A stretch of 64,000 nucleotides of DNA from Dryocola clanedunensis. GTDB taxonomy: Bacteria > Pseudomonadota > Gammaproteobacteria > Enterobacterales > Enterobacteriaceae. Position 1 is the stretch's first letter; each line of letters begins with the position of its first letter. Both the position numbers and the translations under genes were made by a program. The notes below the pieces were generated by a model. That model did no database searches. It saw nothing but the letters and a program-made list of their open reading frames with translations, and was not told the origin of the DNA. The stretch lies in the NCBI RefSeq assembly GCF_025215155.1, contig NZ_JALHAM010000122.1; one strand, given 5' to 3'. Below are positions 42,403-51,826 of the stretch, one piece after another.

Positions 42403-42954
42403 ATGGATGCACTCGAACTACTGTTAAATCGTCGCAGCGCCTCGCGCCTCAGCGAGCCTGCCCCAGCGGGCGAAACGCTGGAAAATATTTTCCGTGCGGG
42501 TATGCGTGCGCCTGACCACGGGACATTGCAACCGTGGCGCTTCATCGTGATTGAAGGTGAAGGGCGCGATCGTTTCAGCAAAGTACTGGAAGCCGCAGCA
42601 CACGCCGAAGAGATGGACGAGAAAGGTATTGAGAAAGCACGCACCGCGCCGTTTCGTGCGCCAATGATTATCGCTGTGGTCGCTCATTGCGATGACGAAC
42701 ACAAAGTCCCGGTTTGGGAGCAGGTGGTTTCAGCAGGCTGTGCCGTGATGGCAATGCAGATGGCCGCAGTGGCCCAGGGCTTTAATGGCATCTGGCGCAC
42801 GGGGCTGTGGACGGAAAGCGAAGCTGTTCGCCATGCGCTTCAGTGCCGCGAGCAGGACGAGGTTGTCGGTTTCCTCTACCTGGGCACGCCGCAGCTGAAA
42901 GCGTCTACCTCAATTTCCATTCCTGATGCCACACCGTTCGTGCGGCATTTCTGA
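42403..42954 (+). CDS. ydjA: Nitroreductase-family flavoprotein YdjA
   Basis: A 183-residue FMN protein. LLLNRRSASRLSEPAPAGE, RAGMRAPDHGTLQPWRF and GFLYLGTPQLKASTSI match recalled E. coli YdjA, one of the smallest nitroreductases. Start at 42403 was chosen by this match; frames upstream belong to the sppA promoter. Divergent from sppA; substrate unknown. Confidence 0.92.
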   Translation: MDALELLLNRRSASRLSEPAPAGETLENIFRAGMRAPDHGTLQPWRFIVIEGEGRDRFSKVLEAAAHAEEMDEKGIEKARTAPFRAPMIIAVVAHCDDEHKVPVWEQVVSAGCAVMAMQMAAVAQGFNGIWRTGLWTESEAVRHALQCREQDEVVGFLYLGTPQLKASTSISIPDATPFVRHF

Positions 42955-42970
42955 ACAAATAGCGCAAAGC

Positions 42971-43007
42971 TGTCTGGATTGTGAGCGAAAGCAGCGCAAT
43001 TCAGACA
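42971..43007. terminator. Hairpin between ydjA and selD
   Basis: TGTCTGGATTG pairs with CAATTCAGACA (one G-T pair) 16 bases after ydjA. No T-run follows, so partial termination or 3' stabilisation. Confidence 0.5.
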
Positions 43008-43072
43008 CCCACACTTACTACTCCTGCATTTGAGCGCTAACATAGAGCGATTGCCAATGACAGGAGTAGTCC

Positions 43073-44116
43073 ATGAGTGAGCAAACCGTTCGTTTAACGC
43101 AGTACAGCCACGGAGCCGGCTGCGGCTGTAAGATTTCCCCAAAAGTCCTGCAAACCATACTGCAATCGGAGCAGGCGAAGTTTGTCGACCCGAATCTGCT
43201 GGTGGGGAATGAAACCAGCGACGACGCGGCGGTTTACGATCTGGGCAACGGCACCTGCGTCATCAGTACCACCGACTTCTTCATGCCCATTGTTGATGAC
43301 CCGTTTGATTTCGGGCGCATCGCTGCAACCAATGCCATCAGTGATATCTACGCCATGGGCGGCAAACCGATTATGGCGATTGCCATTCTGGGCTGGCCAG
43401 TCAACACGCTGGCGCCAGAAATTGCCCGTAAAGTTATCGAAGGTGGACGCTTTGTCTGCCAGCAGGCGGGGATTTCCCTGGCGGGTGGTCACTCTATCGA
43501 CGCACCAGAACCTATTTTTGGCCTTGCTGTTACCGGCATCGTGCCGACAGAGCGCGTGAAGAAAAACAGCTCGGCGCAAGTCGGCTGCAAACTCTATCTC
43601 ACCAAGCCGCTGGGCATTGGCGTGCTCACCACCGCCGAGAAAAAATCTCTGCTCAAACCTGAACATTATGGCCTTGCCGCAGAAGTCATGTGCCAGCTGA
43701 ACAAGCCCGGCGCGGAATTTGCGGACATTGAAGGCGTGACCGCGATGACGGACGTGACCGGCTTCGGCCTGCTGGGCCACCTCAGCGAAATGTGCCAGGG
43801 CGCTGGCGTTCAGGCAGAAGTATGGTTCGACAACGTGCCAAAACTGCCGGATGTCGAAGAGTACATCGCCAAAGGCTGCGTGCCGGGCGGCACCGGACGC
43901 AATTTTGCCAGCTACGGTCATCTGATGGGCGAAATGTCCGACGCGTATCGCGATCTGCTTTGCGATCCCCAGACCTCCGGCGGGCTGCTGCTGGCCGTTC
44001 GTGCAGATGCCGAACAGGCCGTTGCCGCAGTGGCAGAAAAAAATGGTATCAAACTCACTGCGATTGGCGAGCTGAAAACCGCCCGCGCAGGACGACCGAT
44101 GATCGAGATCCTGTAA
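43073..44116 (+). CDS. selD: Selenophosphate synthetase
   Basis: A 347-residue enzyme making selenophosphate from selenide and ATP. GAGCGCKI has Cys17, Cys19 and Lys20 in the active site; Cys, not selenocysteine, is used. DVTGFGLLGHLSEM and CDPQTSGGLLLAV are family hallmarks. Its stop is four bases before topB, as in E. coli, so the two are co-expressed. Confidence 0.96.
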   Translation: MSEQTVRLTQYSHGAGCGCKISPKVLQTILQSEQAKFVDPNLLVGNETSDDAAVYDLGNGTCVISTTDFFMPIVDDPFDFGRIAATNAISDIYAMGGKPIMAIAILGWPVNTLAPEIARKVIEGGRFVCQQAGISLAGGHSIDAPEPIFGLAVTGIVPTERVKKNSSAQVGCKLYLTKPLGIGVLTTAEKKSLLKPEHYGLAAEVMCQLNKPGAEFADIEGVTAMTDVTGFGLLGHLSEMCQGAGVQAEVWFDNVPKLPDVEEYIAKGCVPGGTGRNFASYGHLMGEMSDAYRDLLCDPQTSGGLLLAVRADAEQAVAAVAEKNGIKLTAIGELKTARAGRPMIEIL

Positions 44117-44120
44117 TCTC

Positions 44121-46109
44121 ATGCGGCTGTTTATTGCGGAAAAACCGAGCCTGGCACGTGCGATTGCGGACGTGCTGCCCAAACCCCATCGTCGCGGTGA
44201 TGGCTTTATCGAATGCGGCAACGGACAGGTGGTCACCTGGTGTATCGGCCACCTGCTGGAGCAGGCGCAGCCGGATGCCTACGACGGGCGCTATGCGCGC
44301 TGGAACCTTGCCGATTTACCCATCGTGCCGGAAAAGTGGCAGCTCCAGCCCCGTCCCTCGGTCACCAAACAGCTCAACGCGATTCGTAAACTGCTGGAGC
44401 AGGCCACTGAAGTGGTTCACGCAGGTGACCCGGATCGCGAAGGGCAGCTGCTGGTGGACGAAGTGCTGGATTATCTCCAGCTGGCGCCTGAAAAGCGTCA
44501 GCAGGTACAGCGCTGCCTGATTAACGACCTCAACCCGCAGGCCGTGGAGCGCGCCATTTCCCGCCTGCGCGCTAACAGTGAATTCATCCCGCTTTGCGTC
44601 TCCGCGCTGGCCCGCGCCCGCGCAGACTGGCTTTACGGCATCAATATGACCCGCGCTTATACCATCCTTGGGCGCAATGCGGGATACCAGGGCGTCCTTT
44701 CCGTGGGGCGCGTGCAGACGCCGGTGCTGGGTATGGTGGTGCGCCGCGATGAAGAGATTGAAAACTTCGTCCCGAAGGACTTCTTTGAGGTCAAAGCCCA
44801 CATTGTTACCCCGGCAGAGGAACGTTTTGTGGCGACCTGGATCCCCAGTGAATCCTGCGAGCCTTATCAGGACGAAGAAGGGCGGCTGCTGCATCGCCCG
44901 CTTGCCGAACACGTCGTTAACCGTATTGGCGGGCAGCCCGCCGTCGTTACGGCCTATAACGACAAGCGCGAATCAGAAGTCGCGCCGCTGCCGTTTTCCC
45001 TCTCCAGCCTGCAAATTGAAGCGGCGAAGCGCTTTGGTCTGAGCGCGCAGAACGTGCTCGATATTTGCCAGAAGCTGTACGAAACCCACAAGCTGATCAC
45101 CTATCCGCGTTCCGACTGCCGCTATCTGCCGGAAGAGCACTACGCCGGGCGGCACTCGGTACTGAATGCCATCAGCGTTCATCAGCCGGATTTGCTGCCG
45201 CAGCCCGCGGTTGATACAGACATCCGCAACCGCTGCTGGGACGATAAAAAAGTCGACGCCCACCATGCCATCATTCCGACGGCGCGTAGCTCTCATGTCT
45301 CATTGTCGGAAAACGAAAGTAAAGTTTATAACCTGGTTGCCCGACAATACTTAATGCAGTTCTGTGCCGATGCGGTGTTTCGTAAATGCACCATTGACCT
45401 GGACATCGCGGGCGGTAAATTCAACGCCAAAGCGAGATTCCTGGCCGAGGCGGGCTGGCGGACGCTGCTGGGTAACAAAGAGCGTGACGAGGAAAACGAT
45501 GGCACACCGCTGCCGGTGGTGGCCAAAGGTGACGAGCTGCTGTGCGAGAAGGGCGAGGTCATAGAGCGACAAACCCAGCCGCCGCGGCATTTCACCGATG
45601 CGACGCTGCTTTCTGCGATGACGGGAATTGCTCGTTTTGTGCAGGATAAAGATCTCAAAAAGATCCTGCGCGCCACGGACGGTCTGGGAACGGAAGCGAC
45701 GCGAGCGGGGATTATAGAACTGCTGTTCAAGCGCACCTTCCTGGTGAAGAAAGGGCGCTATATTATCTCTACCCCTCCGGGACGCGCGCTGATCCACTCC
45801 CTGCCGGAGCTGGCGGCAAGACCGGACATGACCGCCCACTGGGAATCCACGCTGACGCAAATCAGCGAAAAGCAGTGCCGTTATCAGGACTTCATGCAGC
45901 CGCTGGTGAATACGCTCTATGAGCTTATCCATCAGGCCCGAACGACGCCGGTTCGTCATGCTTTCAAGGGCATCAAAGCACCGGAAGACAATAAAAAGCC
46001 CCGCAAAAGCGCGGCAAAAAAAGAAGGAAGTGAAGATGCAAACAAAAAGCCTGCTCGTCGGCGCCGTAGCGCTGGTGGTGAGTCTGCCGGGGATGGCGCA
46101 GCGTCTTGA
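44121..46109 (+). CDS. topB: DNA topoisomerase III
   Basis: A 662-residue type IA topoisomerase. TOPRIM parts are FIAEKPSLARAIADVL and GDPDREGQLLVDEV; the active Tyr is in ITYPRSDCRYLPEEH. The C-terminal tail is Lys/Arg-rich (DNA binding) and a little longer than in E. coli (653). The last 74 bases also encode the start of ynjH in another frame. Confidence 0.96.
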   Translation: MRLFIAEKPSLARAIADVLPKPHRRGDGFIECGNGQVVTWCIGHLLEQAQPDAYDGRYARWNLADLPIVPEKWQLQPRPSVTKQLNAIRKLLEQATEVVHAGDPDREGQLLVDEVLDYLQLAPEKRQQVQRCLINDLNPQAVERAISRLRANSEFIPLCVSALARARADWLYGINMTRAYTILGRNAGYQGVLSVGRVQTPVLGMVVRRDEEIENFVPKDFFEVKAHIVTPAEERFVATWIPSESCEPYQDEEGRLLHRPLAEHVVNRIGGQPAVVTAYNDKRESEVAPLPFSLSSLQIEAAKRFGLSAQNVLDICQKLYETHKLITYPRSDCRYLPEEHYAGRHSVLNAISVHQPDLLPQPAVDTDIRNRCWDDKKVDAHHAIIPTARSSHVSLSENESKVYNLVARQYLMQFCADAVFRKCTIDLDIAGGKFNAKARFLAEAGWRTLLGNKERDEENDGTPLPVVAKGDELLCEKGEVIERQTQPPRHFTDATLLSAMTGIARFVQDKDLKKILRATDGLGTEATRAGIIELLFKRTFLVKKGRYIISTPPGRALIHSLPELAARPDMTAHWESTLTQISEKQCRYQDFMQPLVNTLYELIHQARTTPVRHAFKGIKAPEDNKKPRKSAAKKEGSEDANKKPARRRRSAGGESAGDGAAS

Positions 46110-46317
46110 CAGGCAGCTGGATATCAACGTGCCGCCGGAAGTTTTCAGTAATCAGACTCAGCGAGCGCAGCCTTGCAACCAGTGCTGTATCTATCAGGAT
46201 CAGAACTATTCCGAAGGTGCGGTGGTGAAGGCAGACGGCGGCGTGCTGCTGCAATGCCAGCGTGATGAAAAAACGCTAAGTACCAACCCGTTGGTCTGGC
46301 GTCGCGTTAAGCCATGA
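46036..46317 (+). CDS. ynjH: DUF1496 secreted protein YnjH
   Basis: A 93-residue protein with a signal peptide (cleaved near MAQ, about residue 22), then LDINVPPEVF, CNQCCIYQDQNYSEG and NPLVWRRV, the DUF1496 pattern of recalled E. coli YnjH. The start lies 74 bases inside topB, with AAGGAAG upstream. In E. coli gdhA and ynjI stand between the genes; both are absent here. Function unknown; the Cys cluster suggests disulfides. Confidence 0.85.
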   Translation: MQTKSLLVGAVALVVSLPGMAQRLDRQLDINVPPEVFSNQTQRAQPCNQCCIYQDQNYSEGAVVKADGGVLLQCQRDEKTLSTNPLVWRRVKP

Positions 46318-46330
46318 GGCTTGTTGAATC

Positions 46331-46903
46331 ATGATAAAAAAATCCCCGTGGGTGGCACCGCTCAAAAAGCTGCCCGCGAGCCTGCGTCCGATTGTGACCA
46401 TGCAGGAAAAGCATTTTGGTGCCGTGCTTAATCCAACCCGCTGGTGGGGACGCTACCCTTATCTCTTCTGGCTGATTGCGCTGTTCGTGGGGTTTCTGGA
46501 GCGCAAGCGGGCGAAAATCGATGCGGTCACCCGCTCGCTGGTGATGACCCGAGTTTCACAGCAGTGCTGCTGCGAGTTCTGTATTGATGCCAACAGCCTG
46601 CGGCTGGCGGAGCGCAGCGGATCGATGGACAAAGTGCTGGCGGTGGCAAACTGGCCGCAGGAGACGCTGTTTAGCGAACGCGAGCGTGCTGCGCTGGCCT
46701 ATACGGACGCCATGACCGCCACGCCTCCCATCGTCGATGACGAGCTTAAGGCCACGCTAAAAACGCACTTCGACGAAAAGACGATTACCGAGCTGACGGC
46801 TTTGATTGCTTTTCAGAATTTATCCGCACGTTTTAACGCGGCGCTGGATATCCCGGCGCAGGGACTGTGCGTGCCGAAGAGCGGGAAGAAGCCCAGTGTT
46901 TGA
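46331..46903 (+). CDS. ynjA: AhpD-like carboxymuconolactone-decarboxylase family YnjA
   Basis: A 190-residue protein with QQCCCEFCIDANSL carrying the CxxC redox pair of the AhpD-like family, a hydrophobic helix near 38-58, and LTALIAFQNLSARFNAALDIPAQG. It matches recalled E. coli YnjA, there located beside ynjB. It lies 13 bases after ynjH and overlaps ynjF by eight bases. Probably a peroxidase-like or thiol-redox protein. Confidence 0.85.
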   Translation: MIKKSPWVAPLKKLPASLRPIVTMQEKHFGAVLNPTRWWGRYPYLFWLIALFVGFLERKRAKIDAVTRSLVMTRVSQQCCCEFCIDANSLRLAERSGSMDKVLAVANWPQETLFSERERAALAYTDAMTATPPIVDDELKATLKTHFDEKTITELTALIAFQNLSARFNAALDIPAQGLCVPKSGKKPSV

Positions 46904-47618
46904 CAGCTATCTACACCCGCGAATGAAACCCGCGCTGAACCGCCTGGTGGGCGTGCTGGATAAACCCACGGTCACCCCTGATGGCCTGACGCTGTTCGGT
47001 TTTGGCATTGGCGTACTGGCGCTGCCGTTTCTGGCCCTTCAGTGGTATGGCGCAGCGCTGGTTGCCATCCTGCTTAATCGCTTGTTTGACGGTCTGGACG
47101 GGGCGCTGGCCAGAAGACGAGGGCTGACGGATGCCGGAGGCTTTCTGGATATCGCGTTAGATTTCTTGTTCTATGCGCTGGTGCCGTTCGGCTTTATTCT
47201 CGCCGATCCTGCACAGAACGCCGTGGCGGGGGGTTGGCTGCTATTTGCTTTTATCGGCACCGGCAGCAGCTTCCTTGCTTTTGCCGCGGTTGCGCAAAAG
47301 CACAAACTGGATAACCCCGGCTACGCGCACAAATCGTTCTATTATCTGGGCGGGCTAACCGAAGGGACAGAAACCATCGCGCTGTTTGTGTTGGCGTGTC
47401 TGCTGCCCAATGCGTTTGTCTGGCTGGCGTGGATATTCGGTGGGTTGTGCTGGATGACTACGCTGACGAGGGTATGGAGCGGGTATCAGACGCTGAAAAA
47501 AGCTGCCGGCCAGGCAGGGACAGCGGGGAGAGAACCCAGACCAGAGTATTTTAATTACCGTCTCCTCCAGGAAAGGGAGACAACCAGAAGAGAAAGGAAC
47601 CTTAAGCGTGATGAATAA
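46896..47618 (+). CDS. ynjF: CDP-alcohol phosphatidyltransferase-family YnjF
   Basis: A 240-residue membrane enzyme. DGLDGALARRRGLTDAGG followed by FLDIALD is the CDP-alcohol transferase signature with its Asp ligands; about six membrane spans. It should attach an alcohol to a CDP-lipid or CDP-linked donor; substrate unknown. The GTG start overlaps the ynjA stop. Compared with E. coli (206 residues) it has a charged tail of about 35 residues (REPRPEYFNYRLLQERETTRR) that runs into the next gene. Confidence 0.88.
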   Translation: MFDSYLHPRMKPALNRLVGVLDKPTVTPDGLTLFGFGIGVLALPFLALQWYGAALVAILLNRLFDGLDGALARRRGLTDAGGFLDIALDFLFYALVPFGFILADPAQNAVAGGWLLFAFIGTGSSFLAFAAVAQKHKLDNPGYAHKSFYYLGGLTEGTETIALFVLACLLPNAFVWLAWIFGGLCWMTTLTRVWSGYQTLKKAAGQAGTAGREPRPEYFNYRLLQERETTRRERNLKRDE

Positions 47619-48130
47619 ATTTTCTGTGAAATCGTTGCTGGCAATCTGCGTCGTGGTTGTCAGCCTGACAGGCTGTGACAAGGAGGGAACAATGGAGCAA
47701 AAAGTCGCCTTTATTAATATGGAAGAAGTCTTAACGCAATCGCCGATTGGCCAGCAGGAAGTTGATCATAATGCGAAGGTGAAAACGGTATTGCTGCAGG
47801 CGGAAAACCAGGCAAAAGAGACGTATCAGGCAATGCCTGAAGAGCAGCAGCAGAAGAGTCGTGCAGCGGACGCAACCATTCTGAATCAGCCAGTGGGTAG
47901 CGGAACAAAATCATGCGCGCGCTGAGAGTCTGAAAGCAATAACGACCGCGGTGGAAACGTACCGTAAAAGCCACAATATTGCTCTGGTGGTGGACAGCCG
48001 CAGCCTGATTGCCGCTGACAAAGAGAATGACATCAGCAAAGACATTATCAGCCAGCTAAAAGACGTGAAGGTGGATTACGGCAAGCTGCCTGAAATCAGC
48101 GTTAAACAAGCGGTGGAAGCGGCTAAGTAG
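47611..48130 (+). pseudogene. OmpH/Skp-like lipoprotein gene with frameshift
   Basis: The first part (from ATG 47611) has a lipoprotein signal with lipobox SLTGC, then VAFINMEEVLTQSPIGQQEV, typical of OmpH/Skp proteins. At 47890 one extra C breaks the frame. The second frame, open from CAG at 47891 to TAG 48130, continues as QWVAEQNHARAESLK, HNIALVVDSRSLIAAD and KLPEISVKQAVEAAK, the expected C-terminal half. As written the product stops at 47925. Either a real mutation or a sequencing error. An intact version would be about 170 residues, a periplasmic chaperone-like lipoprotein. Confidence 0.75.
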
Positions 48131-48140
48131 TTTGGCAGGG

Positions 48141-48160
48141 GATAAGCGTAAGCGCCATCC
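48141..48160 (-). repeat. REP-like half element
   Basis: GATAAGCGTAAGCGCCATCC is the reverse of the REP core GGATGGCGCTTACGCTTATC, just after the OmpH-like gene. Confidence 0.5.
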
Positions 48161-48224
48161 ACCATTGACGGGCATGTTGTCGTAAGACGCTCAGTCTTAC
48201 TGAAGCCGCTTCTTTCAGCAATCT

Positions 48225-48249
48225 TAAGCCCCTGCATACCAGGGGCTTA
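48225..48249. terminator. Hairpin between convergent transcripts
   Basis: TAAGCCCCTG pairs with CAGGGGCTTA around CATAC, located 16 bases past ynjE on its strand. No T-run; likely bidirectional. Confidence 0.5.
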
Positions 48250-48265
48250 GTGCATTATTCAAGAC

Positions 48266-49561
48266 CTATTCAGGCTTGCGATCTCCACGTTCTACAGGAT
48301 TTTTCGGGTTCGCACTCCACTCGTACCAGCCACCGTCGTATACCCCGACGTTTTTCCAGCCCATCGCTCTGGCGTACATAAAGGTTTCAGAGGCGCGCCA
48401 GCCCGTGCCGCAATAAAATGCGACCTGCTGATCCGGCGTGATATGCCAGTTTTTCCACATTGCCGCTATGTCATCAGCGGCACGCATGGTGCCGTCCGGA
48501 TTATGGAAATCCTCCATATGGGTTGAGTCTGAACCTGCGTGACCCCAGCGAGCGCCTGCGATTTCACCTTTAGGCTTAATATAGCTGTAGCCGCTGGTGG
48601 TGCCGATAAATTCGGGCCACGAGCGAATACTCACCAGCGAGGCGTCTTTGCGATGCAGCAGCGCTCGGGCCTGAACCGTATTCAGCATCAGCTGCGGCTG
48701 CCCCGGTATGGTCGCGCCGAAATCAGGTGCAGGCTGCACTTTTCCGGGTAAACCGCGCTCAACGGGCAGGCCGGAATCGCTCCAGGTCTGCCAGCCACCG
48801 TCCAGAATGCGCACATCCTTCACGCCGGCGTACAGCATGATTTGCGCCACGCGTGCTGCCGCGTAAACGTCACGGCCGTAGAGCACCACGGTGGTGTCGT
48901 GGCGGATACCGTGTTTTGCCAGCATCGCCTTAAGCTGCTCGTCGGAAACCTTGTTCCACAGCGGCTCGCTCTCCACCTCGTTAGTGTCGATATAGTCTGC
49001 GCCAGGGATATGGCTCAGCAGATATTTTTTCGGTGCGCCCCAGCCGGCTTCAATCACTTTCCACTCACCGGCAGGTGCGGCGCTAACAGGTTTCTTCTGC
49101 TGAAGATCGTGGACCCACTGGGGATAAACGAGCTGTTCAAAATGGGCCATTCTTTGCAGCCGCGCTGCGTTTTGCAGACCGTCCGTCAGCAGGGCAACGT
49201 GGCTGAAACCGAGTTTTTCCAGGCGAGACTTCACCGCCTGCGTTTCCTCTTTACTGCCGTAAAGCGCGATCAAACCGGAATCGGTGAGCTGATGCTGTTT
49301 TGCCCACTCGCTTATCTGCTCGTCGCTCATCAGGGTGAGCCAGGAGGCCGAGAGATTGAGCGCCGCAGGTTCATGGCCGCCCGTATCGTTTAAGGTCTGC
49401 GGCCAGCCGTTATAAAACGCGCTCGGACGGGTATCGATTAATGTCCCTTTTTGCGCCTGTAGTTGAGCAAAATTCATAGGCTGAGTCTGGGTCGCGGCAA
49501 AGGTGGAACAGGACAGCCCGGCAAGCAGCAGGGCGGTGGTTAGCTGAGAAACACGTTTCAT
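48266..49561 (-). CDS. ynjE: Thiosulfate sulfurtransferase YnjE
   Basis: A 431-residue secreted rhodanese with a signal peptide (cleaved near TFA, about residue 23) and three rhodanese domains. Only the last has an active Cys, in FYCGTGWRASE. DYIDTNEVESEP and VLYGRDVYAAARV are in the middle domain. Length fits E. coli YnjE (435). It lies downstream of ynjBCD on the same strand, 70 bases after ynjD. Confidence 0.93.
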   Translation of the reverse strand: MKRVSQLTTALLLAGLSCSTFAATQTQPMNFAQLQAQKGTLIDTRPSAFYNGWPQTLNDTGGHEPAALNLSASWLTLMSDEQISEWAKQHQLTDSGLIALYGSKEETQAVKSRLEKLGFSHVALLTDGLQNAARLQRMAHFEQLVYPQWVHDLQQKKPVSAAPAGEWKVIEAGWGAPKKYLLSHIPGADYIDTNEVESEPLWNKVSDEQLKAMLAKHGIRHDTTVVLYGRDVYAAARVAQIMLYAGVKDVRILDGGWQTWSDSGLPVERGLPGKVQPAPDFGATIPGQPQLMLNTVQARALLHRKDASLVSIRSWPEFIGTTSGYSYIKPKGEIAGARWGHAGSDSTHMEDFHNPDGTMRAADDIAAMWKNWHITPDQQVAFYCGTGWRASETFMYARAMGWKNVGVYDGGWYEWSANPKNPVERGDRKPE

Positions 49562-49631
49562 CTAATAACCTGAAGAATAATCAAAGAGCCGGGATTGTGC
49601 GCCTGGAAGACGCTGAGTTCTTTGCGTTATC

Positions 49632-50243
49632 TCATAGAGTGATAATTTTGCCACCCGGAGGAATATCCTGCGCATCGTGCGTGACCAGTACGACAGGCAG
49701 CGCTTGCCCGGCAATATTGTCGCTGATGAACTGGCGAAACTGGGCGCGTAAATCCCGATCGAGACGGGAAAAAGGTTCATCGAGCAGCAGGGCTTCCGGG
49801 CGGGCGAGCAAGGCTCGCAGCACGCTTACCCGCGCTCGCTCACCTCCAGAAAGCGTGGCGGGATCCCGACTGGCGTATCCCGCAAGGCCAGCGCTTTCCA
49901 GCGCCTGTTCGGCAAGCTGTCTGCCTTTAAGATCTTTCGGGATCGCCATCTGCAAATTTTGACCGACGCTAAGATGCGGAAACAGCAGTGCATCCTGGAA
50001 CAGAATGCCGATGCGCCTGCGTTCAACAGGCAGCGTGTCGCGACGGCTATTGTTCAGCCACAGCTCGCCGCTCGCGGTAAACGAAGGGGGCAGCGCCCCG
50101 ATCATCCAGTTAAGGAAGGTTGATTTACCCACGCCCGACGGCCCCATCAGCGTCACAATCTCGCCGGGGGCGACATCAAAGCTGAGACTGTCCAGCAGCG
50201 GACGCGAGCCGTAAAAAAGAGAACAATCACGAACGCTGAGCAT
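49632..50243 (-). CDS. ynjD: ABC transporter ATPase YnjD
   Basis: A 203-residue ATPase. Walker A GPSGVGKST, signature LSGGERAR, Walker B ALLLDEPFSRLD and H-loop VLVTHDAQD are all present. It ends slightly earlier than E. coli YnjD (217). Its ATG overlaps the ynjC stop (TAATG). Powers the YnjBCD importer; the substrate is unknown. Confidence 0.92.
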   Translation of the reverse strand: MLSVRDCSLFYGSRPLLDSLSFDVAPGEIVTLMGPSGVGKSTFLNWMIGALPPSFTASGELWLNNSRRDTLPVERRRIGILFQDALLFPHLSVGQNLQMAIPKDLKGRQLAEQALESAGLAGYASRDPATLSGGERARVSVLRALLARPEALLLDEPFSRLDRDLRAQFRQFISDNIAGQALPVVLVTHDAQDIPPGGKIITL

Positions 50244-51826
50244 TAGCGTAATCCTTGTCGGTAATGGCCCACCAGGCGGGCTGCCTGCAGCGTAAGAATA
50301 AACATCCCGGCAGGCAGAATTATCTGCAACAGCGCCTGTACCGCCAGCTGCTGCGGATCGCCTCCGCTGCTGAGCGCGACGGCTTCGGTGGTCACGGTAG
50401 CGAAACGTCCCGCTCCGGCGTAAAGCGTGGGCAGATACTGCGCGATGCTGACGGAGAAGCCAACCGCTAACGCCCCGAGCAGCGGGCGCAGCAGGAGTGG
50501 CACCTTGAGCAGCCAGAGCACTTTCCAGCTCGACCAGCCCAACGTGCGCGCGGTGACTGAATGGCGAGGATCAAGCTGTAGCCACGCGGGTCGCAGAACC
50601 AGTAACGTGTAAGGGATCACCCACAGCAGATGGCTCCAGACCAATGCCTGCCACGTTGCTTCCTGCGAAATATGCAGCAGCAGCTGATACTGCCCGGCGG
50701 CTAGCGGCAAAGCGGGGAGCACCAGCGGCAGTAAAAGCAGCACGTCAAAGCGGCGTGAACAGCCTTCCAGCCAGAGTAAAACGCAAAACGTGGCCAGCAC
50801 GCAGCTTGCCAGCGCCAGCCAAAGCGCCGTCAGCAGCGTGTCATAACGGGCTGTCTGCCAGCCTGCAAAGCTGAAAGCGTCCGGTAATAATGCCGGATAA
50901 AACCAGCTTTCTGCCAGCGACCAACCGATCAAAATAGCCATTGCGGCGATGCCAATGGCGAAGAGGATGACCGTCAGCGTTGTGGAAAAAGCCCGAATAT
51001 CACATCCAGAGCGATGGCCGGAAAACGTAGCCAGATGGCTACGCAAACCGCGCCAGAGCAGCCTGCCGGTGACGCTAAACCCTGCCAGTAGCACGAGCAG
51101 CATGAGTGAAACCGCCATGCCCATGGCCTGCTGCTGCGGATCGTAGTCGCTCATCCAGAGCCATGCCAGCACGGCGAGTGTAGGGGGATTGCCCGGCCCG
51201 AGAATTATCGACACGTCCACCACCGACAGGCTGTAGGCTATGACGGCAACTAACGCCCAGCCCAGACGGGGCAGAAGCTGCGGCACCACGACAAGGAGTC
51301 GGCTATGCAGAGGCCCATAGCCGAGAGACCGGCAGACGACAAGCTGCTGCTCAAGTTCGTTCTGGCTGAGCTGCGTGCCGGCAAACCACAGTAAAAACCA
51401 GGCTTCTTTCAGCGCCAGCATCAGGCCCAGCCCCACGCCAACGTTGTCGACAGGGAAGGCGAGATGAAGCAGGCGCGCCAGCCAGCCGTGTTCGCTGAAC
51501 AGGAACAGCAGACCGCTGGCGAATGCAACGTGGGGAAAGGCGAGCAGCAGCGGCAGGCGACGGACGTAGCCCTGCCAGCGTGGCCCCGGCCATAATCCAC
51601 AGACAACCGTTAACGTCAGAATTAGCGCGCCGCTGACGCTTATCACCACGGAGACGAGCGTGGCGAGCATCGCCTCGGGGAACTGATTATCCTGTAAAGC
51701 ATGTAGCCAGACCCCTCTGTTCGCCAGCGGGATGGCCATAAACGCTAAGCCGGGCAGCATGGGCAAAAACACCAGGCCCGCCGCCAGCGCTGCCAGCCCC
51801 TGAGAGAGGGAGATCTTTGGCTTCAT
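50243..51826 (-). CDS. ynjC: ABC transporter permease YnjC
   Basis: A 527-residue permease with about twelve spans and two copies of the binding-protein-dependent permease fold, as in ThiP and FbpB. The EAA-like loops are SLGYGPLHSRLLVVVPQLLP and TLGWSSWKVLWLLKVPLLL. It overlaps ynjB by four bases and ynjD by one, so all three are coupled. Confidence 0.92.
   Translation of the reverse strand: MKPKISLSQGLAALAAGLVFLPMLPGLAFMAIPLANRGVWLHALQDNQFPEAMLATLVSVVISVSGALILTLTVVCGLWPGPRWQGYVRRLPLLLAFPHVAFASGLLFLFSEHGWLARLLHLAFPVDNVGVGLGLMLALKEAWFLLWFAGTQLSQNELEQQLVVCRSLGYGPLHSRLLVVVPQLLPRLGWALVAVIAYSLSVVDVSIILGPGNPPTLAVLAWLWMSDYDPQQQAMGMAVSLMLLVLLAGFSVTGRLLWRGLRSHLATFSGHRSGCDIRAFSTTLTVILFAIGIAAMAILIGWSLAESWFYPALLPDAFSFAGWQTARYDTLLTALWLALASCVLATFCVLLWLEGCSRRFDVLLLLPLVLPALPLAAGQYQLLLHISQEATWQALVWSHLLWVIPYTLLVLRPAWLQLDPRHSVTARTLGWSSWKVLWLLKVPLLLRPLLGALAVGFSVSIAQYLPTLYAGAGRFATVTTEAVALSSGGDPQQLAVQALLQIILPAGMFILTLQAARLVGHYRQGLR

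Noticed and set aside
43094..44236. 380-codon minus-strand frame over selD
   Set aside because: Antisense shadow of selD and topB; His/Gly-rich, no ribosome site, no motif.
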